Positions 56,600 through 64,000 of a stretch of 64,000 bases of DNA are shown piece by piece; positions within the stretch are counted from its first letter, which is position 1, and each line of letters starts with the position of its first letter. This DNA is from Incurvaria masculella. Lineage: Eukaryota; Arthropoda; Insecta; Lepidoptera; Incurvariidae. Location: contig OX335660.1 in NCBI GenBank assembly GCA_946894095.1, forward strand, positions 11,041,001 to 11,105,000, written 5' to 3'. The position numbers and the translations under genes were made by a program. The notes beneath the pieces are model-generated. The model did not search any database. It saw nothing but the letters and a program-made list of their open reading frames with translations, and was not told where the DNA came from.

Positions 56600-56840
56600 G
56601 GACCCAGCGAAAACCTTCAACTATCGATCCATTGAGATTACTTTATGTAAAGTTATTGTGGCATCATCATACCTCAGATCCTAAAGTGTTTAGAAGCAAA
56701 TAAACTACTGGATGACAAACAGTACTGTTGCAGAAAAGTTCGGATAACAGGAGATATCCAAACCTACTTCACGCTTATATGAGCCTAAACGTTTCGACCG
56801 CGTTTGGAACCGCGGCCTTCATGGCAAAATCTCGTCCTCT
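56600..56840 (+). mobile_element. LINE reverse-transcriptase fragment (Jockey-like), decayed
   Basis: Shifting frames read NYRSIEI (about 56618), a LLDDKQY-like stretch (TTACTGGATGACAAACAGTA, 56706), TGDIQTYF and, near 56785-56840, KRFDRVWNRGLHGKI. These line up with NYRPISL, LLDDQQYGFR, STGDLL and SKAFDRVWH-L-KL of Jockey-type elements in the right order and spacing but with in-frame stops. No catalytic box remains. Confidence 0.5.
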
Positions 56841-57357
56841 GACATTTTTAGTGATTACCATTCGTGGCTCATTTTTAAATTCCATTACAGGCCCTTATAA
56901 GTTAAGAAAGAAGAAAAGAATATGATCAGCTAGATGTCCATTTAGCTTTTTACCGATTAAGGGAGGTTCTATGTTCGGCTGTATGTATTTAAAAAAAATA
57001 TATTTTCTTCTCAAGTTAAGTTTCGACCAACCTGAGATACCAACAACGGCCAAAACATTTAGGCTTTTCTGCTATCAGAGCTTCATTAATTTTACCATTC
57101 CGGCGACAGAGCTCGTCTTGATAAGCGCGAACCAATCGGCCGCAAGACAAAAGATCTAACCGAATGGAACAAACAATGTCTACAGAGTCCGTCAGACTTT
57201 TCTGATACGCGGCTCGCAGCGCGACCGGATCGGTGACAAGACAAAAGACTGAGTGGAACGGAACAAAGAGCTCCGGGACCACATTAAAAATGGTAACGAT
57301 GTAAAGTCGTGCAGCCGTGAAGCGATGAAGTGGTGCAGAGACTCGACGTTAGGTCAA
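56841..57357. other. No recognised gene; local imperfect duplication
   Basis: AATCGGCCGCAAGACAAAAG with GAATGGAACAAA (about 57130-57171) recurs about 98 bases later as GATCGGTGACAAGACAAAAG with GAACGGAACAAA (57228-57269). Nothing coding. Confidence 0.45.
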
Positions 57358-57600
57358 CGCGTAAGCATCAGAATGTTACGCTCCCCATACAAACATAGTT
57401 TACTAACCATTTGAAAAACATTGTTACAATTCAACTTATGCTATTTCGAATCTAATTTCAGCCAATAAATAGACATTTATGTCTGTACGTTTTCGTTTCT
57501 TAAAAAAAATACTAGGCCAAACCACAGAAAAAAGAAAATATTTATGACATTGGACTCGGTTTTGATTCCTAAAAAAAAGACTCATAGTTTTAACCTCTTT
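57358..57600. repeat. Fold-back MITE, family F, one-armed copy
   Basis: GCGTAAGCATCAGAATGTTA, CGCTCCCCATACAAACATAG and TTTACTAACCATTTGAAAA match the left arm of 28963-29323, and CCAAACCACAGAAAA is shared with its interior. The right arm is missing. Confidence 0.55.
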
Positions 57601-58731
57601 AAATAATAGCTATCCACAAATCTACCTTTTTGATTATCGAAATTAGTTGTAATTAAATGTAGTAGTTTTTTATTACGCCCTTATCAAACTGAACGCAAAC
57701 GGCTCTTATCTCGGTCGATGTATCTTTCTGCAACCGGGCCTAAGACATGTTAGGGAACAATTTATTTAAACTAACACCTGAAACAATGTTTAATTGTGTT
57801 GCACAGATTGTACTGTTATACGATCATTTGAATGATTGCACAAGCTAAATTGAAGGTTATAGTGTTCTTCTAAAAAAAAATTTGAAAGAGCCCCCAAAAA
57901 AAAAAATCGTTGTAAATATAAGTGATTTGCCAAGATCGAATTTTTTTTTTCTAAATTTGTATTCATACTTAATTTAACCTTGCACTTCTAAAAAACAATC
58001 AAGTGTTGCGGCAACTGGCAACCATGCAATGTGATAAGCACGTTTTCTCCGCTTCCCTCGCCGCCGCGCCACCATGATAAACATGGCGCTGCGAGGGCGC
58101 ACCGAACCGCACCGGGGCGCGGCGCGGCGCGGAGGGCAGCGAGTGCGTGCGGTGGGCTCGTCCAGTCACGACCTCCGGCGCATTCCGACGCGGCGAGCGC
58201 GTATTCCTCCAGGCGGAAAGGTCTGTTCGCACCGGCCGCTGCAGTACCGACAGAATGGAACGGACATTTGTTTACGTTTTCTTTGTTGATCCACGTTTCC
58301 GTCGCCAATTTCTTGGGCGCCGCGCGGGTCCACAACTGTCCAAATGGGGCAGTCGGGTTGACATGTTTTGCATTCATTTTAGACGTTGTCGGGTCCAAAA
58401 TAGGTTCAAAGTTTTTTAATGTTTTGTTAATTACTAACTCGAACTCTTTGCGCACGTACAACCAATTGTATGCGGCAATCAATTGTAATAGCAGTGGCGA
58501 TTGAGTCGCGCGGCCTCCGAGCCGTGTGGTGGCCTATGCGCGCGGCGACCGACCCAAAGTGGCCCGGCGTGACGTCAAAGAAATTGGCGAGGAAGAAGTA
58601 GAACACCGTTTTCGCTACCATAAATTCAGTGTATCATTCGTAAACTGCCCACGTACATTTACTAGAATGTGAGGGCGAGTGTATGTACAAAGCAACGGCC
58701 CGAATACCTAAATTTTTTACTCAGAGAATGA
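57601..58731. other. No recognised gene; CpG-rich block
   Basis: 58060-58330 is CpG-rich and opens overlapping frames of up to 157 and 164 codons on opposite strands. They show no domain and look compositional. Another GC patch is at 58500-58580. Upstream is AT-rich with A and T runs. Confidence 0.4.
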
Positions 58732-59080
58732 AAATGAAATGAAATGAAATGAAATGAAATGAAAAATGAAAATGAAATAAAAAAATACTTTATTTGCAGC
58801 CATATGGTACAAAAAGGCGGAAATTAATGCCATAAGGCATTCTCTACCATTCAACCTTAGAGATGTAGGAGAAGTGCAGTGAGGCGGGCAAAAAAAAGTA
58901 AACGTAAAACAAAATGAATTAGCGAAAATATTAACTAACCTAAAAATAAGGATTTATATATTATAATAAATTACATACAAATATGTACATACACTTAAAC
59001 ATATTAATAGGTACAAGATACAAATAACAAATATTATTTTAGAACATATGAACAGATTTACACATAAAAAAAAATACATA
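58732..59080 (-). mobile_element. LINE 3' untranslated tail
   Basis: On the minus strand it ends with CAAATAAAGTATTTTTTTAT and a tail of ATTTC repeats (the plus-strand GAAAT run at 58732-58776). The preceding block matches 15346-15520 (GGTACAAAAAGGCGGAAATT). The rest to 59080 is AT-rich 3' UTR or flank. Confidence 0.6.
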
Positions 59081-59086
59081 TATATA

Positions 59087-59521
59087 AATTTCTTCATCCA
59101 ATCTGTTGGAGTCTCCGGCATCGTCGTGCCGGAAGTCCGACTTATTCCCGCCCAGGTTCCTCCCAGGAAAAGGAATAAGCGTCAAATATGTTATTTTTGA
59201 AGTTCTGCATTATTCTTGATTATTTACTTCAATTTGGTTAATTTCTTCTAAATATCCGCTCATAAATTTTGCCATAATTTTCGTAGCATGTATCGCTGCC
59301 TGTTTTTGTAGAATTTCTATCTTTATATCAGCCTCTAAAGTGTCGATATAATTTTGTGCAGTTTTACCTATTATGCCAGTTGTGCCAATAACAACTGGGA
59401 TAATTTTGCAAGATGTGTTCCATAGCCTTTCCACTTCTATTTTAAGTGCATGGTATTTCGATAATTTTTCTGCTTCTTTTTTCATAATGTTGTAGTCCGA
59501 AGGTACTGTTACATCGATCAG
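59087..59521 (-). mobile_element. R4/Dong-type LINE, 3' end copy
   Basis: This is a 5'-truncated second copy of the element at 59556-61460, in opposite orientation. It covers the last 105 or so codons (from LIDVTVPSDYN to EVNNQE) and the 3' UTR. The two copies differ at only a few positions, for example GIIGKTAQ here versus GIISKTAQ, and AIHATK versus AIHTTK. The 3' end at 59087 abuts TATATATA, and the 5' break at 59521 abuts another TA run. Confidence 0.85.
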
Positions 59522-59557
59522 TATATATATACATGATACATATATATATATATATAT
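59522..59557. repeat. (TA)n microsatellite between the two R4 copies
   Basis: Two TA runs separated by CATGATACA. It joins the 5' breaks of both copies. Similar TA runs lie at the two outer 3' ends (59076-59086 and 61459-61483). Confidence 0.8.
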
Positions 59558-61334
59558 GTGGCAAGTACATATGACCGCTTCAAGTGAAACATGTACAATT
59601 AAAACCAAACCAATAAAAATAAAACGAGGCATCTACCAAGGGGATTCCCTTTCTCCGTTCATATTTTGCCTCTGCCTCAATCCGTTATCATCGATGCTAA
59701 ACAAATACAACAAAACCGGATACAAACTAAAGAATGGGCGATTATTTAATCATTTAATGTATATGGACGATATAAAATTATATGCAAAAAGCAAATACGA
59801 AATGACGACACTAATTGATACTGTTGAAATATTTACCAACAACATTGGAATGGAATTTGGACTAGACAAATGCAATGTACTCGAATTAAAATGCGGAAAA
59901 AGAACTAATTATGCTGTAGGAGAAGGCCACATACTACTAAACGGAAATAAATTCGTATCGTTGGATGATAAAACAAAATATAAATATTTAGGAATATGTG
60001 AAAATGGAGAAATAAATCACAATGAAATCAAAGAAGAGAAAACAAAATTATACTTAAAAAGGGTAAGAACTATTTTGAAATCAAAACTTAATGCCAGAAA
60101 CATAATGAAAGCAATCAACAGCTACGCTTCTCCAGTATTATTATTTACATTTAATATTATTAACTACAATGTCAGTGAAATAAGAAAAATCGATATTAAA
60201 ACAAGAAAACTACTCAATATCTACCAAGCACATCAACAAAAGTCTGATGTGCAACGATTGTATCTCCCAGTTCACGAAGGGGGCAGAGGACTACTAAATA
60301 TGGAAGATTTGTATAAACGTCTTACTATTAAATTGGAAGCGTATTTAATAAGTGAACCTGACTGCATTGTAGAGACAATAAATGCACATGATAGTGGAAA
60401 GGCCATCCATAGCATTAAAAGAGAAGCTGAACAATTTAGAATTGATCTCAACATTTTAGAACCAACTGAAGATAACAATAAAATACTTAAAAAGCAAATA
60501 CTGACAAATAAAGAAAAGTGGAAGAATAAACCCATTCACGGTCAGATAGTCAACAAAATTCTAGTACACACAAATACAGATTATCAGAAATCGTTTACAT
60601 GGTTAAAAAAAAATCCGACAACCCCCAAATTGGAATCTCAGATTTTTGCAATACAAGATCAGGCAATTATCACAAAACAATTTGAAAGGGATATACTCAA
60701 GCGAGATGTCGATGGTAAATGTCGCCTATGCAGTGAAAGAGACGAAACTGTAATGCACATAATATCAGGATGTAAAATTTTGGTACAACCTCTATATGTT
60801 AAAAGGCACAACAATCTTGTTAAATATGTGTACTGGTGCCTGAGGAAAAAACATACATTTGAAGCAACAAAATTTTGGTGGCATTGTCCACTTAATGAGC
60901 CCCATGTTGTTGAAAATGAGTCGAGTAAAATTATCTGGGAACTTCCAGTAACCACCGATTTCGCGATACCCAACAATAGACCAGATTTGATATACATCAA
61001 TAAATCAAAAAATAAAACCTACCTGATCGATGTAACAGTACCTTCGGACTACAACATTATGAAAAAAGAAGCAGAAAAATTATCGAAATACCATGCACTT
61101 AAAATAGAAGTGGAAAGGCTATGGAACACATCTTGCAAAATTATCCCAGTTGTTATTGGCACAACTGGCATAATAAGTAAAACTGCACAAAATTATATCG
61201 ACACTTTAGAGGCTGATATAAAGATAGAAATTCTACAAAAACAGGCAGCGATACATACTACGAAAATTATGGCAAAATTTATGAGCGGATATTTAGAAGA
61301 AATTAACCAAATTGAAGTAAATAATCAAGAATAA
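59556..61334 (+). CDS. R4/Dong-type LINE polyprotein, C-terminal 592 codons
   Basis: The open frame encodes the C-terminal part of a retrotransposon reverse transcriptase with endonuclease. Residues 24-36 (RGIYQGDSLSP) are the motif-B region and 69-72 (YMDD) the catalytic box. Residues 241-246 (EGGRGL) lie in the thumb-side region. A CCHC knuckle follows (C389, C392, H401, C406). RPD at 475-477 and D492 in IDVTVP, with KY at 511-512, form a PD-(D/E)XK endonuclease as in the R2/R4/Dong group. Fingers and motif A are missing, so the Met used is only the first after the 5' break; the real protein would be about twice as long. No stops or shifts, so the insertion is young, but it cannot work alone. 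Confidence 0.9.
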   Translation: MWQVHMTASSETCTIKTKPIKIKRGIYQGDSLSPFIFCLCLNPLSSMLNKYNKTGYKLKNGRLFNHLMYMDDIKLYAKSKYEMTTLIDTVEIFTNNIGMEFGLDKCNVLELKCGKRTNYAVGEGHILLNGNKFVSLDDKTKYKYLGICENGEINHNEIKEEKTKLYLKRVRTILKSKLNARNIMKAINSYASPVLLFTFNIINYNVSEIRKIDIKTRKLLNIYQAHQQKSDVQRLYLPVHEGGRGLLNMEDLYKRLTIKLEAYLISEPDCIVETINAHDSGKAIHSIKREAEQFRIDLNILEPTEDNNKILKKQILTNKEKWKNKPIHGQIVNKILVHTNTDYQKSFTWLKKNPTTPKLESQIFAIQDQAIITKQFERDILKRDVDGKCRLCSERDETVMHIISGCKILVQPLYVKRHNNLVKYVYWCLRKKHTFEATKFWWHCPLNEPHVVENESSKIIWELPVTTDFAIPNNRPDLIYINKSKNKTYLIDVTVPSDYNIMKKEAEKLSKYHALKIEVERLWNTSCKIIPVVIGTTGIISKTAQNYIDTLEADIKIEILQKQAAIHTTKIMAKFMSGYLEEINQIEVNNQE

Positions 61335-61460
61335 TGCAGAACTTCAAAAATAACATATTTGACGCTTATTCCTTTTCCTGGGAGGAACCTGGGCGGGAAT
61401 AAGTCGGACTTCCGGCACGACGATGCCGGAGACTCCAACAGATTGGATGAAGAAATTTAT
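61335..61460 (+). mobile_element. 3' UTR of the R4/Dong-type element
   Basis: A 126-base UTR with TCCGGCACGACGATGCCGGA (61411-61430), a perfect 7-bp stem with a 6-base loop, also present in the opposite copy at 59114-59133. The UTR ends at GAAGAAATTT next to TA repeats. In this LINE group the 3' UTR is read by the reverse transcriptase, so the hairpin is a candidate recognition site (inference). Confidence 0.75.
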
Positions 61461-62035
61461 ATATATATAAATATATATATTTGATAAATAGTGTGAATAA
61501 CAGCTACGCATGAAAAATTCTCGATTGAATGCTGTAAGTGGGATTAATTCTGAATTTTACATTCACTGTCACACTCCCTGTGACTAGCTGGTGAATAATT
61601 ACACCTTGGTACACATGCAAGTACAACCATAGGTAGAACTTTCTCATACGATACTACGCTAGTTTTGTCCCTATATAAATATTCTAAATGAAGTGCGATG
61701 ACACAATACTAAAGGATAGCGTAGACGTCATCCGAAAGCGAAATGGAAGTGATTGAAATTGACCGATCAATATGAATTTCATGAGCAAAGGGGCAGGGGT
61801 TGCACATCGCCGAGATGAATCTCGAAAACGGAAAGACACCCGTCACTTAGGTAAACTAAATCATTTTGCTAAGAAAAACATTATTTAAAAACAATCTTCG
61901 TTTTCCTTTTAGTTTTAATATAGTCTCAACAAGGGAAATGTTTATAAATCTGTTTATTTGTAAGCTATAAATTAATACAATTAGGGAATTTCCAGTTGAA
62001 TTGCAGATAAATTGAGATACATCTTTTTTTTTTTT
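61461..62035. other. No recognised gene
   Basis: TA repeats to 61483, then plain AT-rich sequence. A T run lies at 62023-62038, next to the SINE. Confidence 0.4.
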
Positions 62036-62440
62036 TTTATGCAACCTGACATGGATGGCTAATACCACACAACTACCGTTATGATATTAGCCCAATACAC
62101 CTCATTCCCGAAGGAATTTGGTGCCATGCCAGGACCTTCCCTTTATGAGCACGGCTACATTGAACTGGGTGGAAAACACGGACAATTTTTCATTGCCGCT
62201 TCGACCATCTTTTCATCCAATGCGATGGTACCAACCCGGGCGGGCTTAAACCCTACCACCTAGTAGGGGAAGGGGACCTACAGTTTTACATGGATTCCGA
62301 ACCATGGAGCAGCTAGCATTCGTAACGAAATGCACTTATCGAACTCGGAAAGAGAAAGACAGTGGTGCATGTCGGTATGGAACCCAGGTCTCTGGTACGC
62401 TAGGCCAGTCCCCGCGCCACTAGGCTACGAGCCGCTACAA
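62036..62440 (-). repeat. tRNA-headed SINE, nearly full length
   Basis: Minus-strand order: GCGGCTCGTAGCCTAGTGGC, B box GGGTTCCATACC, TGCACCACTGTCTTTCTC, TGCATTTCGTTACG, TTCGGAATCCATGTAAAACT, the shared body and CATGTCAGGTTGCAT, then an A run. ATACATC is found on both sides (62015-62021 and 62440-62446), a possible 7-bp target duplication that supports LINE-driven insertion. Confidence 0.8.
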
Positions 62441-64000
62441 TACATCAGACATCTTGGATGAAAATTAAAAATGAAAATATTTTTTACATAAAAATCAATA
62501 TGTCCTCCATCATGTTTTCCGTAAACACTATAGAAAACATGAATGTAGTGAATGTTATTAAAAAACATATCGTACGGCTTCTTAATATTTGGAAGACGTG
62601 TTAATATTTGCCGTAAGCATGGCATGGAACCTGTGGTGCGCGAACCCGTCTTACGCAAGATCAAAAGTTTCACGTAAAAAGTCTACTGTCTAGTAGATCA
62701 TGTTAGTGCGCAACAATGAAATATCACGGTGGTGGTATCCATTCATGTACAAAAAAACTAATAAAGAGAACTGACAAATGATGAATCTAGTTCCGTGAAC
62801 GGAACGGGTTCTTAGCATAATGGTCTTGTTTTCGTAACAGCTGAACACATAACATTGTCCACAGTGCAGAATATTGTCCGAATATAATTTGAAATTTTGT
62901 ACCTTGTTAAGATTATAGAAGGGATTGCCGTGTTCGCATTTATTTGAGATTGAACAGCTACATCTACATTGAATCATTGTAATCAGAGCCTGCGTCACAT
63001 TAATGAAAACATTAAAATGTTTTCTGCTCATTTCCAAAATCCGGTTATAATGATTCAATCTGTTTTGATCAGAAAAATCATAAGAGCAAAGATGTCAAGG
63101 CAGAGAGAAAATAACTGAAATGTACGAATGGATTTAAGCAAAAAGTTAAACAGTGGTTCGGCAACGAAAACCTATTATTAGCTAATAGGGTTACTGTCCG
63201 AAAAAGACCGACCCGTTATCCGGTACGCATGCTACCGTCCGCTTCTCCAAATACGTCACAAAACATCGTACGGTTGCGTTCGGCAGTGTTGTCGGCACCG
63301 TCTCGTCGCCGCTTGCGTCACCAGCAGCGGCGCGGCCATCGCGCGGAACCAGTCCGGACACTCGTGCGCACGTTACAGTGCGCTCGTCGCAACACCAATC
63401 TGTAAACATTCAAGCCTCGTCCTCTGTTGTGAGCGCAGCGCCAGAATTTCTCGGAGGTGCGTTTTCTTAGATCAAACGCTTTTTGGTTCGGTTTTGTAAC
63501 AAAGTGAGGTTTTCGTACCTGACTTTGAAGGCATGATTCCTCTCGCTCGGAACGAGAACGCGAGAGAACGCGCGGAACAAGCGGTCAACTGCTATGCTTT
63601 TAATTTGCTACAGAAAGAAGAGGAAGATGGAGCTAGATGGGTGAAGCAGTTTGATTGTTGGTTTATTGAATGGAAAACTCCACCTGACCTCGCGAAATCA
63701 CGCTCAGCGAGTCACCATGTTCAAATTACGTTTGAAGATTCCTAGGTTAAGACCAGAACAGACTGGATAGTGTTGTCAGGCACATAACGTAGCATCCAAG
63801 GGCATCCAAAAAGGGTTGAAATCAGACCGACTGTACTCGAATAAAATGTTTTAGACCTATCGCATAATATAACTAGTTGTGTAAATTCGATGTAAATCTA
63901 GAAAGGACTGGGAGGTTCGAAACAACCGAAAAGCTTCTCTACCGCATGCATTCCCCTGTTTATTTGCTCGTCAAATCCCCGGCATTATTCAAATGTGATT
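62441..64000. other. No recognised gene; CpG-rich patch
   Basis: 62450-63180 is AT-rich with short frames. 63220-63460 is CpG-rich and ends in a donor-like GGAGGTGCGT at 63453-63462, which could be a first exon edge. The 70-codon frame at 63533-63745 has no domain. Nothing firm. Confidence 0.35.

Noticed and set aside
58031..58504. 157- and 164-codon frames on opposite strands
   Set aside because: They overlap in a CpG-rich block where stops are rare on both strands; no motif found in either.
59210..59632. 140-codon minus-strand frame as a separate gene
   Set aside because: It is the C-terminus of the second R4-type copy running into the TA repeat.

Overview
The window looks like nuclear DNA from a lepidopteran (moth or butterfly). 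The AT-rich background, the GACGGACG-bearing repeats whose ends read GTTCCGTACC and GGTACGGAACCCTA, the tRNA-headed and 5S-headed SINEs, the TTAA-flanked MITEs and the mix of RTE, Jockey-like, R4/Dong-like and Penelope-like retroelements all fit that group; this is recognition by eye, with no database check. I found no confident host protein-coding gene, tRNA, rRNA or CRISPR array. Almost every open frame is short, has no recognisable domain, and looks like chance or lies inside a mobile element. The window is best read as intergenic DNA or the inside of a very large intron.

Layout. 1-12.4 kb: mostly plain sequence with SINE pieces, an RTE 3' remnant (3.3 kb), a GACGGACG-type repeat (5.35 kb), a cluster of alternating fold-back units with five TGACGTCA octamers (5.7-6.3 kb) and a probable LTR (6.4-7.35 kb). 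12.4-22 kb: hairpin MITEs, three full-length copies of a 0.55-kb TTAA-flanked MITE and several repeat fragments. 22-31 kb: a LINE fragment, SINEs, a hAT-type MITE with a perfect 8-bp duplication (27849-28567) and two other fold-back elements. 31.2-32.9 kb: an RTE LINE broken by a 5S-headed SINE and by a 642-bp element packed with ACGTATAAT repeats. 33-46 kb: further MITEs, a 1.6-kb inverted-repeat element carrying two other repeats (39.3-41.0 kb), a diverged tandem duplication (42 kb), and a decayed LINE endonuclease domain (43.4 kb) followed by a SINE split by a MITE.

46.0-54.3 kb is the most structured part: two arms of about 560 bp, each with three 140-bp sub-repeats, face each other across 7.2 kb of nested retroelements (Jockey-like, Penelope-like, two RTE pieces in opposite orientation, a second Jockey-like insertion and a 750-bp fold-back element). 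59.1-61.5 kb holds the only long open frame, 592 codons of an R4/Dong-type retrotransposon, head-to-head with a second 5'-truncated copy; both lie in TA microsatellites.

How the parts work together: the window has no operon or pathway. Its organisation is a stack of insertions. Junctions give a relative order in places: RTE before the SINE and the 642-bp element; RTE before the Jockey-like insertion at 49.6 kb; SINE before the TTAA MITE at 43.9 kb. All family names rest on motifs and termini read by eye.
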